From assembly GCA_047967505.1 (NCBI GenBank), contig CM106541.1: DNA of 64,000 nucleotides; one strand, written 5' to 3'. Positions 1 to 12,128 of this stretch are shown here, one piece after another (the stretch's first letter is position 1; every line of letters starts with the position of its first letter). The position numbers and the translations under genes were made by a program. Source of the DNA: Dipteris shenzhenensis. Lineage: Eukaryota; Polypodiophyta; Polypodiopsida; Gleicheniales. The notes beneath the pieces were generated by a model. It was not told the origin of the DNA. It saw nothing but the letters and a program-made list of their open reading frames with translations, and ran no database searches.

Positions 1-829
1 ACCATGTGACTGCCATAGAACACAGGATAGAGCTGAAGCTTGATGCTAAGCTAGTGGCTCAGAAGTATTAGAGATTAGGGCCCCTACAGACTCATCTTTG
101 CGCTCAGAGTTGCAAAAGCTTGTAGAAGCTAGGTTTATTGTTCCGGTTCACAATACTAAATGGGTTTCACTAGTGGGAGTCACCCCAAAGATAAACAATA
201 AGTGGCGGGTCTACATCGATTATAAGAAACTCAATGCAGCCCATCAAGAGGGACCATCATCCTTTGCCCTTATTCTTGAGAAGGTAAGTGGTCATGAGAT
301 GTATACTTTCTGTGATGGTTACTCCGAGTTTTATCAAATTAGAATTGCTGAGGAGGATGTGCTTAAAACCACATTTGCCACACCCTGGGGGACGTTTGTG
401 CCCTTTGGCCTCACCAATGCTCCTGCTACCTTTCAAAGATTTATGCAGATGGTGTTTGCTCCTTATTTGGGGGTTTTCTTGGAGATGTTTTTAGATGATT
501 TCTATATATTCTCGACACGTAAGGAGCATGTCATGAAGGTTAGGTTGGCCTTCCAAAGGGTCAATGACGCAAATGGTAGTCTCAACCCTGATAAATGCAC
601 CATTGGAGCCACTCAAGGAAGGTTACTGGGACATATTATCTCATCCAAGGGCGTCAAGCCTAACCCCGCAAAGGTAGAAGCTATCCTCAAGCTCTCCTTG
701 CCAACAACCAAATGTCAAGTACGCTCATTTGTTAATCTAGTAGGATACTGTTGCCGCTTCATTGATCAATATGCTGCTTTGATGGGACCCATGACTACAC
801 TATTAAAAGATGGGGTTGATTTCTCTTGA
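1..829 (+). pseudogene. Ty3/gypsy reverse transcriptase domain, decayed (family A)
   Basis: The translation carries the reverse transcriptase of a gypsy-type pol polyprotein: the N-terminal IELK...AQKY block, the ELQKLVEAGF-like and CIDYKKLN-like segments, FCDGYSEFYQI around the first catalytic Asp, FGLTNAPATFQRFM, and FLDDF, the YxDD-type metal site. The readable frame begins at 98. Upstream of that the frame is lost and a TAG stop follows AQKY at about 70. The 5' part of the element (gag, protease) lies outside the window. The product would copy element RNA into cDNA in cytoplasmic particles, but stops and frameshifts make this copy inert. The same family recurs on the minus strand at 55.6-62.7 kb, which confirms the reading. 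Confidence 0.9.
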
Positions 830-2623
830 GATGAGGATTGCGATCATGGGGTTGTATAAATCAAGAGTGCTTTGGCTTCAAAACCCATTCTACGCAATCC
901 TGATTGGTCAAAGACTTTGTATATCAATCCTGGGTTTGGTGAGCACACTCTGGTGGGTATTCTTCTCCAGCAAGGGGAGGATCGGTTCATGTATCCTGTT
1001 CGATTTTCTTCTTGACAATTGCTCAAAACTGAATGACGCTACTCTGAGGCTGACAAGCATGCCTTGTCTTTGGTGTTCTGCATTGAGAAATTTAAGCATT
1101 ATGTGGCTAGAATGTCCTTCATTATAATCTCTAGCAATGGTCTTGCAAAGTAGGTTCTTCAATCACCAAATCCCATGGGCCGGTTGGCCAAATGGTTGGC
1201 AGTTCCACAAGAATATGATTTTTCTTTCAAAGTTTTAAAAGGGGGTTGTTCCAACTTGAGGAATGCTTTGATTGATTTAGAGGAGTGCCTCGATGTAACC
1301 CTTGTAGTGGCCGTAGAAGTTGGGGATCCATGGTATGGTGGTATCTACACGTTTTTGACTGCTTTCTCCTTTCCTCCGGAAAGTACTAGCTATGAGAGAA
1401 AGAAGATCCATAGAGATAGTGGGCGCTACACTCTCTTTGATGGGGTGTTGTACCGTCAAAGCATGGATTGGGTACTAAGACAGGCCATTGGTGCAAATGA
1501 AGTACCTAAGGTATTGAAGCATTATCATGATGGATTTTGTGGAGGCCACTATGCCAGTGACTATACAACTAAGAAGATTTTACATGCTGGGTACTATTGG
1601 CTGACCTTGTTCAAGGATGTCACTATGTATTGCAAAACTTGTGAACCATGCCAATTCTTTGGTAGGAAGGATTTGCATCTTGGGCAACACCATCCAGTGA
1701 TGTTCATCCATCCATTTCAGAAGTGGGGAATAGATTTTGTCGAGCCCCTGCCCATGATTGCCTGCAAAAAGAAGTATCTTTTAGTAGCCACTCAGTATGT
1801 CACTAACTGGGTTGAAGCTATCGCCCTCCCCGCTGCAAATGGTAAGGCAGTTTCAAATTTCATATTTGAACGTATTTGCACAAGGTTTGGGACACCCATG
1901 GAATTAGTATCTAACCATGGGAGTCCATTCTTAAATGAAGTGGTGGAGTTGCTCATGGATCACATGGGTATTGATCATCGCACTTCTAGCATCTATAATC
2001 CAGCATCCATGGGACAAACGGAGCGGACCAATGGCCTTCTTTGTAAATCCATGGGAAAAATGGCCACCATATTGGAATTAGAAGGTCACTGAAGTTGTGT
2101 GAGCTTACAACATCACTCGTAAAACGTCTACAAGTCACACTCTTTTTGAGTTAGTGTATGGTAGTGAGGCAGTTTTACCACTGGAGATAGAGATTTCGGC
2201 CTTGAGATTGGCACAAGAATAGAGGATGATAGAAGATGAACATGTAGAGGCTAGGTTAGTACAACATGAGAAGTTAGATGAAACTTGATGCCTTGCACTA
2301 CATCAAACAGAGATAAAAAAAATCGACAAAAGGCCCGCTTGGATGCTAAGATTCGCAAGAGATGGGAAAGACACTTTGTTGAAGGGGATGTTGTGCTATG
2401 CTTTGACAACAGATTAGACCACCAAATGGATAAAAAGTTCCTTCTACTGTGGACCGGTCCATACAAAGTCATCAAGGAACATAGCAATGGGTCTGTACAA
2501 GTTCAGGAGCTGCATGAGCCATATGGCAAGAAGATGATCAACAAGTATTATCTCAAGCCCTTCTCTGTGTGTGATGGTCCCAGGCATGGAAATGCTATGC
2601 ATTCCCTACTTGGGGGGGGGAGC
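830..2623 (+). pseudogene. Ty3/gypsy RNase H and integrase, decayed (family A)
   Basis: This continues the pol of the preceding entry in several frames. RNase H is visible as FGEHTLVGILLQQGEDRFMYPV, then YSEADKHALSLVFCIEKFKHYV, interrupted by stops. Integrase runs from about 1500: an HHCC zinc module (HYHDG..GGHY...CKTCEPC), a core starting at WGIDFVEP, and GQTERTN carrying the catalytic Glu. The second catalytic Asp is changed: SNHGSP here against SDHGSP in the sister copy near 57.25 kb. The frame breaks again near 2092 and 2285. The C-terminal module with a GPY/F motif (LLWTGPYKVI) ends at about 2580. No chromodomain is visible. A polypurine tract (2611-2621) follows directly and primes plus-strand synthesis in this class. 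Confidence 0.88.
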
Positions 2624-3062
2624 TGTTATGGATATTTGACCAAGGTAAAACGCATAAATATGTGTGTGAGCTCGTATGTGTGGCAATAATATAATAAAAT
2701 ATGGTGGGCATAGGGCCCAGTGTTGAGGTGGCAGGGCATGACCATGTGCCACCCTTCCACGTAAGAGGACCCATAAGGTGTGTTGTACATAATCCATGGT
2801 AGTAATATTATAAAATGTTAAGGTGGCATGGTTCTTCCATGTGCCATCCCTCCACCCAGGTGGTCCCATGCCTGCATTTAGTGAGACATGGCCCAAGGAT
2901 CATGGGAGAAGTAATATAAAATAGGTCGAGATGGATACTATATTGGATTATTCCCTCCATGTAGGATAGGCCCATGTGGGGGGAGTGTAGATAGTCCAAG
3001 AATGCAAGTTAAATAGTGGGGAAAGTAGGATGAGGTGGCAAGATTGCTTGTGCCAACCCTGC
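2624..3062 (+). mobile_element. Truncated 3' LTR of gypsy family A
   Basis: The LTR begins with TGTTATGGATA immediately after the polypurine tract, as expected for the U3 start. About 440 bp align by eye with the reverse complement of 56547 to about 56120, including the blocks around CATGTGCCA and CCCATGTGGGG. Homology stops near CCAACCCT at about 3062, where the minus-strand copy continues towards its TATA box. The LTR is therefore cut before its promoter and R/U5 region. Confidence 0.8.
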
Positions 3063-3879
3063 TACGAGTTAGAGTAGACTATAATTAATGTATGCGATGT
3101 AGAGGGAAGGATTGTGCTGAAGACGAATGGTGTCATGTCCGTGAACTAACACTTTTTTGCTCTAAAACAACTCATTGAGTATTCGAAGGGGAAACTTTTT
3201 TTGCAAAGCTCTGCATATGAGGCCTAAAAACTCATAGGTAGCGTCAAGTTTCTCATGGGCATCAATGAATTGTCCCATTTGTGTTTAGTTCTTGCAGTAC
3301 ACTCTATGATCCATTCCATTAAACATCGAGAAAAGCATGCAAGCTTTGGAGTCCCTTGTACGATTTAGATAAGTTGCCATCAACCACATCTTTATTTAGA
3401 TAATATGCGGTTTGTAGGATTCATGAAGAGTCTTTGAAGGATGTTGTAGTTTTTCACTTTCTACATGAGCATGATTGTTAATATAAAATTTTTAGGAGTT
3501 ACTGTTTTGTGCAATTCTCCCTCTACATGAGTGAAGGATATTCTACTTTGTCACTATTCTACTAGAGTGAAGGATATTCTACTTGGTCACTATCTATATG
3601 AGCATGATTCCTAGTTCAAACAGACAATTAAACCTCTCTCTAAAGGAATCTTTTCGGCATGCCTAGTGAGTTTTTCACCTTGTTTTTGGCCTGCCCCGCA
3701 GGGTAGCCTAAGCAATGGTGAGACGGATTTCCAAAGGAAGGAGAAATTAGGCAATATTTTATTTTTTGTAATGGTTAGCATTTTGATTGGTGGATGTACT
3801 CGTGTCATTCTTAGTAAATGTGATTGGCCCACACTTCTGCCATGCGACTTTGCATGAATACTATTGGCTGAAATCTTGT
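3063..3879. other. Intergenic, with a 36-bp tandem duplication
   Basis: No coding region is supported here. The one clear structure is a tandem pair of about 36 bp at 3529-3600, each unit containing GAGTGAAGGATATTCTACTT followed by a GTCACTAT block. Confidence 0.6.
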
Positions 3880-4293
3880 ATGCATTATTGAAACTGACAC
3901 GTGTTCCAGTGGTAGTTGGAGTCCAGGCTGCGTGAATATTTCGTCCCTTCTGTCATAACTACCGTTGGAGCTACGGATTCTATGCACGCATCCAACTTGT
4001 AGTTGCTGAATGATGCAACGAAAGGTGCTTGGGTCCAATCTATTTTTACTAACCCACCCCTGGTTGCCCAGCTATCTCCGTTCCAGATGCTGGAATATAT
4101 CCGCATCGGTTGCTTGTTGAGATAGGGGATGCCAGCTGCTTCGTTGTTGCAAACGTTCGGATAGGAGTTCCATCCACAGCGACACTGCATTCACAGGAAA
4201 TGCGAGCGTCAGAGGCAAGTTGAATTTCGCGTGAATAGAAGGTAAGGGTTTAATTAGAGGATTTCGCACATTCGATGAAATTAATTCGGGAGG
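3880..4293 (+). promoter_or_regulatory. Candidate promoter and 5' leader of the four-exon gene
   Basis: This is the stretch before the proposed start codon at 4294. It holds a G-box (CACGTG, 3899-3904), ATTGG (inverted CCAAT) motifs just upstream near 3824 and 3863, and TCCAACGG on the minus strand at 3962-3969. The last matches the core of the plant mitosis-specific activator (MSA) element bound by three-repeat MYB factors. There is no convincing TATA box. These are short motifs that can occur by chance. Their relevance is inferred from the cell-cycle-like features of the downstream protein. Confidence 0.35.
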
Positions 4294-5976
4294 ATGTTGC
4301 TGTGCATATTTGTCTTCTTCTCAGTGAATGTATCGGCGATTCAGTGCAAAGCAATTCGAGGTATGATTGTTGGAACATGCAAACGTGTTTGTGGCTTTGT
4401 CGAACACAGATTCCTTTTTACGTGAAATTAAAATGTCTGCCATTCTATAAACACAAACAGGGGAAGGATGGAGTATTTTCTACTGTGGTTTGTTTCTGCG
4501 GATTCAGTGAGCGTGAGATGGAAGGGTCTACAGAGTATATGGAAACTAACAGTGGTGTTTTTGTGAAAGGTTCTCTTTGAGCGTCTCATTTTTTGGTTTT
4601 CGATTTGAACGTATTTCATTACTTCCTTTCCTTCTGATATTCCCATATGTTTGGTTGTAGGTTTGGCGCAAGCTTTTCCTGATGCAGTGGATTCTCCAAT
4701 GACTCCAGTTAACGTGAAACTTTCTGCTGCTGAATGTGTCGATGACGTTGTCAAGCCAATGAATCCTGTCCACGGTAAATGCATGTCATCCGCACGGCAG
4801 TCCCTCTTCTGCTTTCGGCATCTAGCTGTGCTTCCCAAGGTCAAGAATTGAAGAACCAGGTCGCTTTTCTTTTGAGGCAATGAAATTAAAGCTTTACCTC
4901 TTCGTGAGCTTGCTTTAACTCATAGCCTTCCCACTCTTGAGAGCTTCCTCTTGTCTCCAAATCCATCATTGTTCCTTTGACAAGGAAGTCGTCATTTTGT
5001 ATCTGGCGCTACGTTCTCCTTTACTTCCAGTATATCTCCAATCCTCCTGTCATGAACGCATCTCCTTCACGTTGCTGCTCTCTCTTGACCTTCCGCACGC
5101 TTGCACCAGGAGAAATTCTTGGTCGACTTGCTTCCATGCAAGGTTTGTAGTTTTCGTACGTCCGCCTCATAGTTGACCGCTGCCTAGTCTTGCATTTGCT
5201 ATCTAATGTTTTAGTTCACAAACATTCTGTTCCCTGGTCTTCAATATATCCCAAGATTCAGTTTAAACGTTTGTTTGTTTGTAAAGCGATCGTTCGTGAT
5301 TTGATTGTTTTGAAATGTTGATAGAAAAAGCTTGTGTCCTCTCCTTTTAATTTGGAAGTCATTAAGTACATAGTTTCTGTCACCCGTTTATCTGTAAGGC
5401 TTGTAGCGCTGTTTGTTTTGAATTGACGAATCCTTCCCATAATTTCATGTGTTCTACAATGCCGCAAACGTTGTAAATTGAAGTTGGACTTTGGAGTTGT
5501 GTCATTGATTTGTCTCGCACCTAAATATAACTTTGTTTGAGCTTTAATTTTGCTTAGGTACTCCTGCTACTTCTGTATGTTCATATGCACAGAAAACTAC
5601 ATCACCTCTTAGCCAACGTTCAACTCCCTTTGTTCTTGGTAGTCCTAGCAAGCCTCTAAAAGAGAATCTTCTAAAGAATTCACCTATTAAGAAGACTCCA
5701 AGACATTCCTTGAAGCATTGCTTCCAAGAGGTGGCACAAGAAGCATATGCGCAAGGTAGTTTTCTTTTGCATGTGTTAGATTTCCAATTATTGCAGAATT
5801 GCGATTGAATTTATTTTTTTGTTTCAGTGAAGAGGCTTGTGCTCGACCCAAAATATGCTAGTTTTAAATCAACTATAACAAATGTTGAGCGCACAAATGC
5901 GCCCAGGAAACCAAACCATGGAGAAAGAGCTACACCTCCTAAATTAGAGAAGAAAAATGTCATGATCATTGATTGA
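4294..5976 (+). CDS. Four-exon gene, 175-aa Ser/Thr-Pro-rich protein with KEN box
   Basis: Exons 4294-4360, 4661-4774, 5558-5755 and 5828-5976 join in one frame. All three introns are GT-AG and phase 1. The acceptors are TTGGTTGTAG, TTTTGCTTAG and TTTGTTTCAG, and the stop is TGA at 5974-5976. The start is the first ATG after an in-frame TAA. The first 17 or so residues are hydrophobic (MLLCIFVFFSVNVSA), which could be a signal peptide or a mis-assigned first exon. The rest is polar, with many SP/TP sites (DSPMTP, TSPLS, RSTPF, GSPSK, NSPIKKTP) and a KEN motif in KPLKENLLKN. KEN boxes and clustered SP/TP sites are typical of APC/C substrates phosphorylated by CDKs. The family is not recognised, and the function is inference. 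Exons 3 and 4 are the most secure. The gene could also be a host fragment carried by the adjacent Helitron. Confidence 0.55.
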
Positions 5977-6289
5977 AAATATTGTATTTTAAGATATAAT
6001 TTGAAGTATTTTGAGAACTATTTTCATACATAATGTCTTTCAAATATTGAAAGTAAACATGACTCATAACAATTTAGTATATTTTCTTTTATTTGCGTTG
6101 CATTTGAGAAATTATTTTCCTACTCAACCCACATAATTTGTATTGATTTCTAACAATAATTAATTTATACAATTTTAATGCAGTCTTAAAAAAATGCATG
6201 ATTATTGCTTTATGATGATTTACATTTATTTTTGTTATTGTATTTGTTGTAAATTCTTACCTTTTCCCATTTGATGATGCAGCAAGTAA
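5977..6289. other. AT-rich 3' flank, nothing recognised
   Basis: An AT-rich stretch follows the stop codon of the four-exon gene. It probably includes that gene's 3' UTR. No canonical AATAAA is obvious and no ORF or repeat is supported. Confidence 0.5.
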
Positions 6290-7040
6290 ACAGTTCTTGT
6301 GCAAAGATGAAAATGACGAGGTTAACTCTCATAGTGGACCTAATGATGTTATGAATGTGCAACCCTTACCACACAATTGCCCTTCTATAGCCAAAGCCAT
6401 AGTTCCATCAAAGGAGAATCTTGTGGGAGGGGGAAACTCCTTAGTATTGCTTGCAATAACTCAACTCTCCGATTGCACTCCTCATAGATTTGTCTTTGAA
6501 GGGAAATTGCTTTGTAAGTATGGTACTTACAAAGTAGTTAATCCAAAGTATCCCACGTTCTTGAAGGGGGACTTAATAGAGATAGGTTTTGTTCCCACAC
6601 GGTCACTTTGTTGATTCCCTCCACTTATATCCACCAATTTGTTAATTTCTTGCAAATTGGAGAGTTTTATAGAATAGAAGGAGCCTCTGTTGTGTTGAAA
6701 GGTCCAACTGAAGGTGGGACTTGTAAATTTTCTTTACTTGTCCACAACTTGCATCATTAGGGGAGAGCCTTTTGAAGGAAATCTACGTTTGTTGCCAGAC
6801 CATCCCATATGCACATATGCCTCTTGGGCTTTAGAAAGTATTAACTTTGGAAAGTTGAGCATTTCAAATGTGATGGGTACCATTGCAATTGTGATTATCG
6901 AGGTCACAAATGAAGAGGGCATGGCGGATCAAATCATTTTTGCGGATAGTCCAAGAGATGAGGACAAAGCTGCAATAAGTTCTTCTAATCAATTTCTCAA
7001 AAAGACCTTCTCACAATTGAAAATGTCAAAAAATATGTAG
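6290..7040 (+). pseudogene. Helitron-adjacent ORF, possibly OB-fold/RPA-like, frameshifted
   Basis: Two plus-strand reading frames (6297-6614 and 6714-7040) are joined by sequence readable in a third frame around 6630-6760 (HQFVNFLQIGEFYRIEG, then KGPTEGGTCKFSLLVHN). The whole looks like one protein of about 250 aa with at least two frame changes. The strand-like, glycine-punctuated sequence (FEGKLLCKYGTYKVV, FLKGDLIEIGF, IRGEPFEGNLRLL) and its place just upstream of a Rep/helicase ORF fit the RPA-like single-strand-binding proteins that many plant Helitrons carry. No diagnostic RPA motif is certain. The alternative is an unrelated Helitron passenger ORF. Confidence 0.4.
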
Positions 7041-7525
7041 AGAATTCTTCATCATCTCTTGCATTAATTGTGGACATTCTAAAGCGCTTTAACTTAATCT
7101 TTGGTACATCATTTGCCTTTCTTTGGTACAATGATGTAAACATCCAAACAGATTTGTTGTAGGATCAAATAATTGAAAATCTAGAAATCACTTATTTCTT
7201 TTAATTTGTTCAATTGAGAAACGTACTTACCAAAATGGAGAGTAGATGATGAACAAAAATTAAAACAAATAGTCCATCAAAACCCATGCTTACAAGCAAA
7301 AGAAATTGCTTCGCTTTTCGTAGAAAAAAACTTCAACAATACTTACACAATGTTCAAGCAATCTTAAAAAAAATATGCAAATTCCGTAGAATTTTTTTTA
7401 CCTCTACTTCTATCTTAGCCAAAGTCAATCCTCCAATAGATGGATTACCATTAATAGGAGTAGTTGGATGTCGAAAAAGAAAATGAACCAAAAATAAACA
7501 TTAAAAAAAATATTACAAGAAAATC
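7041..7525 (+). other. Helitron upstream segment, no secure coding
   Basis: This lies between the two Helitron ORFs. A short plus-strand frame at 7286-7486, basic with several cysteines, may be a decayed N-terminal piece of the next protein. Nothing diagnostic is visible. Confidence 0.3.
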
Positions 7526-9900
7526 TTGGATACTCCTAATTCGCCATGTTGTTGTTGTGGCTCAATCAAATTTTCCTTAAAGTTAAAAAAACTCAAAGAA
7601 GAAATGGCAATATTTCTCCTTAGCAATGGAATCAAAATATCATCAACCCAATCACAACAAAAAATGTTGTGTTCACTTTGCTACGAAGATATATCAAGGA
7701 AAAAGATGTCATTGTTCAACAACAATAACCTTCAAATGACTCCAATCCAAACATCCACAAACAAACTGAACGACCTAGAAGCACGCTTAGTTTCCATTCG
7801 TATTCCTTTTGCACAAATTCTTGAACTCTCTTAAGAAGGTCAATGTGGATTGCGTGGAAGTGTTGTGAATGTGTTTGCAGATGTTGATAGAGCTCAAAGC
7901 ATATTACAAAGGTTCATAGACAAAAATGACACTGTTGCCATGGCAATTAAGTGCAAGTTGTCGCACAAGCATAGCTACATGAGTGGTGTTGTACGACCAA
8001 CTTTAACTATGATGTACACCTCTATATAAACAATTCAATGTTCAAATAAATCATCTTTGGGAAAATCACATTAAAAACAACATGAAAATGATTTAGAAAA
8101 AGACAAACAAGAGCCCTTTCTAGAAGAAGAAGATGAACACATAACAGATACCTTAGTGCATGGAATATATGCAAGTCAACAAGTTATGGACTTTGAAGAT
8201 CAAACTATTGTTGTAGCTCCATCTGAAGGTTTCTCTCCTTTAAGTATATTCAAAGATTATTTTTGTGAAGAACTAGCGTACCCAAAACTTTTTTTAGACA
8301 TAAACGACAATATAACATTCTAGAACGCACATCCTACCAAAGTATTGCATCTTGGGAACTCATAAATATTGACCTCCGCTTCGCGATGTGAATTGAAAAC
8401 CTGTTCTTTAGATTTTGGTTAGACAAGTTCTTTCTTCATCGTGGGTACGAATGCATAAAGGTCAAACACAAGGGAGAACATTGCAAGTAAAAGACGCTCT
8501 CGTGGATACAAATATTAAAAAACTTCTTCAATCAAACATAGTTTTTTGTGATTTCACACACTTGAGAACTTCTATTGATTACAAGTACTACCTCAAAAAA
8601 AACCTATTTGCTATGTTGCGATGACAATTGGATCCTCCATGTTTCTTCGTAACACTTTCTACTGCGGAAAGGATTTGTCAACCACTACTAGGATGTCTAC
8701 AACAATTAAATCCTCGAAAAGAACAAAGCAACATCAATACAAATGCGAAAACATGCAACGTGATTCGATCTGATCCAGTGACCACGGCACAATATTATGT
8801 ACACAAATTCAAAGCACTGAAAACACTACTAAGAAAATATGAAAGCATTTTAGGAAAAATTAAGGGCTTCTTATTTGTCATAGAATTCCAAAATTGAGGT
8901 AGCCAACATGATCATGGATTGTTGTGAGTTCAAGATGCACCTGTATTTGGAATATCGTCTAACCATGACATTGAACATGATTGGATCTGATCTAGTGACC
9001 ACGACACAATATTATGTACACAAATTCAAAGCACTGAAAACACTACTAAGAAAATATGAAAGCATTCTAGGAAAAATTAAGGACTTCTTGTTTGTCACAA
9101 AATTCCAAAATCGAGGTAGCCAATATGATCATGGACTGTTGTGGGTTCAAGATGCACCTGTATTTGGAATATTGTCTAAGCATGACATTGAATACTTTGT
9201 TGATAAATACATCTCCACCGACATAGACCAATTTCCATATGAGATACACCAAATGCAAACACATAAACATCGCAAAACATGCTTTAAGATAAAGAACAAG
9301 TGCAGATTTGGATTCCCAAGATTACCTATGGCAACCACGAAAGTTTTGATGCCGTTAGAAGATGATGTTGACATCAAATCCATGAGAAAAGAAATGAAAA
9401 AAATAAAATCTTTCTTGTTAGAAGAAAATACACAATCCTTGGATTACGTTTCATTCTTACAAGGACTACATATGTATGAGGAAGAATACATCAACTTCAT
9501 TAGATCAAGCATATCACAACCAACCTTGTTTTTAAGAAGAAAACCCGAAGACATATACACAAATAATTTCAATCCAACATTGTCTAAGTTATGGGAAGCT
9601 AATACAGATGTTCAATTTATACTAAATCCACATGGAGCAGTTGCATATTGCACATCATACATAACTAAATAAGACAAGGAAACAACACAAGCAGTTAAAA
9701 TTGCAATGGCGGAGAGCATTTCAAACAATGTAGGACCAAATGAACGTATTCGCAAAGTCGGGAATGCTATTCTTAACACACAACATATAAGCTCACAATA
9801 AACAGTATATTTGGCCCTATCAATGTCGCTCTCATCTTCTACAAGACAATTCCAATATATTAACACAAATCCTCCTGAGAAGTGAACATATTTACTCAAA
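7526..9900 (+). pseudogene. Helitron Rep (HUH-type) half of the RepHel protein
   Basis: The N-terminal part has cysteine pairs (CCCCG...CSLC) and then LEARLVSIRIPF and GQCGLRGSVVNV, which match the DUF6570-type domain ahead of Helitron Rep. The central part has the block HKHRKTC...CRFGFPR and ends in AVAYCTSYITK. The two tyrosines (codons 9646-9648 and 9658-9660, spacing Y-x3-Y) correspond to the catalytic pair that nicks and rejoins DNA in rolling-circle transposition. A conserved post-Rep block follows (NNVGPNERIRKVGNA, then QYINTNPPEK). Lesions include stops near 7832, 8624, 8897 and 9670 and a 217-bp tandem duplication at 8761-9194. The protein acts in the nucleus as transposase. This copy cannot make it. 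Confidence 0.85.
8761..9194 (+). repeat. 217-bp tandem duplication inside the Helitron Rep ORF
   Basis: Two adjacent copies, 8761-8977 and 8978-9194, both start with TGATT-GATCTGAT and both end near GACATTGAA. They differ at about a dozen positions. A unit of 217 bp shifts the frame by one, so the duplication itself inactivates the ORF. Confidence 0.9.
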
Positions 9901-11864
9901 AGGAGAGAACAATTGGAACAATTGCATCCCTACTAACATCTTCTTTGAGGACATTATGATGAAATACTTGAAACGTTCTAATACTCTAGAGAATATTTGT
10001 TTGGCAACATTTACGAGTGAATACACTTACAACAACAAAAAGAAAGAAAGCAAAAATCATACGATTCAATAACTACAACCAAATACAAGATCCAAAGAAT
10101 TACTACAAAGAAAAATGTATCCTCTTCCTTCCTTATCACAATAGCAAAATAACACTTACAGAAAGTATGCAAACATGGCACGACATGCATTACAACAACA
10201 AAGATATAATACAATCAAATGAGAGTAAATATATCAAACTGCTGCCAAAATTTCTAACAAAATTAAATGAAACAACAACAACATCGTCTTCAAAATGCAC
10301 ATCAAATTTCAAAAACAAGGACACATATGACATTGGTATGGATATGCAAACACAATGCATCCCAACACAAAATCAACATACATCATTACTAAACTACAAC
10401 ATCATGCCTAACATCGAATATTATGCTAAAATTAGAGAACTAAACAGAGAACAAAGATTACTTCTTGAGGACATCATGCTAAAAAAAAGATGCTATCCAA
10501 CTTACAAAATACATTTATTCTTGACTAGCAATGCTGGCACTGGCAAAACTTTTGTTCTTCTTCTAATTGTGCAAGTGTTACTATGACAATACTCGCATAA
10601 AGAAACTTCAAACATTGACCTCGCAAAAGTTCTTCTTCTTGCATACACACGAAAAGCAACATTCAACATTGGTGGAACAACAATACATGCAGCACTACAT
10701 CTACCACTAATGGCATCTCACTACACAGCCCTATCTGCAGAAAAACTGCAAGAACTGTCACAATTGTACAAAGACATTGAACTTCTTGTATTCGATGAGG
10801 TCTCCTTAATTGGACATAGTACATTTGTGGCTGTAGACATGCTTATGCGTGAGATCAAGCACAATCATCTAGAGCCATTCGAAGGGGTCGACATAATTTT
10901 GTGTGGAGATCTCTGTCAAGCAAGTCCCACAAAAGACTCTTGGATATTCATGGACTAGACACCAACCTCAACAACAATGTCTTCATTTTGGAAGAACAAT
11001 GTTCTACTCTATGAACTAAACAAGCCAATGCACCAAAATGCCACCACTTACATAGAAGCTCTAAACAAAATAAGGGTGGGACAACACACAATAGATGAAT
11101 TATCATATCTCAACCCAAAAAAAAAAAGATTTGGAGAAAATTCCACATTTATTCTACACAAATGCTTCAAAGGATGACCACAACCAAAAAGTTTTCAACT
11201 TACTTCAAGACACTCTACACGTGTTAAAATCAATCGATAAAAGACATAAAACATACAATAAAACAATTAATATCCCAATAGCTCCTAAGAACACAGCTGG
11301 ATTGCATCACACCTTATACCTAAAACCAGAAATGATTGTTGAAATATGTTCTCTCAGGAAACTTGGATATACTAGATGGGCTCGTCAACAGAGTTGATGG
11401 CGTTTTAAAACTTTCTTCAACATCCAATGACCAACATATAGCTTGGGTTTTGTTTAACAACACAGCGTTGGAAAGAGGGCACGCTATAACAACTCCAACC
11501 TCTACAACAATATCATTCATGCAAGTGGACTCCCATTCACCAAATTACAAGAGAATTCCAAATTGGGAAGAACAACCTAAATACGGTCTCAAGGCATCAA
11601 TTTCCCTTGCAACCGGCAGCTGCAAGAACAATCCATCGCTCACAAGGTCTTTCAATGGATTATCTTGCATTCGACCCATCATTCATTAAGGCACATGGGT
11701 TGACATACACAGCTCTCTCACGTATACGTGACCCTGCCAATTTACACCTAGTTAACCCAATCCAGGACAAACACATAAAAGTCGACAAAAAAGTGTTACA
11801 AGAACTCAAATACCAATACACTTGTGGCGATTGGCTTTGCATGGTGGTCATGCACCGCAGGTAG
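9901..11864 (+). pseudogene. Helitron Pif1-like helicase half of the RepHel protein
   Basis: This is the superfamily-1 (Pif1/RecD2-like) DNA helicase that unwinds the donor strand. Visible motifs in order: Q-motif-like REQRLLLEDI, Walker A SNAGTGKT (10527-10550), LLLAYTRKATFNIGG, GTTIHAALHLPL, Walker B LLVFDEVSLIG (about 10784-10815), CGDLCQASP, then SGNLDILDGLVNRVDG and the C-terminal AARTIHRSQGLSMDYL...YTALSRIRDPANLHLVNP. The frame is broken by TGA near 10584 (CGA-type site), TAG near 10956, an 11-A run near 11110 and shifts near 11340 and 11600. The hairpin and CTRR end expected at a Helitron 3' terminus were not located, so the element's right boundary is unknown. Confidence 0.87.
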
Positions 11865-11869
11865 CTCAA

Positions 11870-12128
11870 GTACCCTTACTTCAAGGATCCTTGCCAATGG
11901 CGGGACTTGATTGGACATTTTGAACAGGAAAAGCTATGAATTGGCTAGTGTGATGAGTCTGTTGTGGGACCAACCCAATATCTACAGATTTCAAACTCAT
12001 GGAGTCGTTATGGATAAGCGGCTGGCACAATTTAGGTTGGTTAATGACATGCTCGAAAAAAGACTCCAGAAGCAAGGGAATCCACAGGGCCAGAGCATTC
12101 ACTGCTAAGACAATGGTTTGATGAAGGA
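11870..12128 (+). other. Spacer between Helitron helicase and PPR gene
   Basis: About 260 bp with no gene assigned. A short plus-strand frame at 11911-12108 is open but has no recognised domain and may be a remnant of the PPR 5' region. No Helitron terminus could be identified. Confidence 0.4.
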
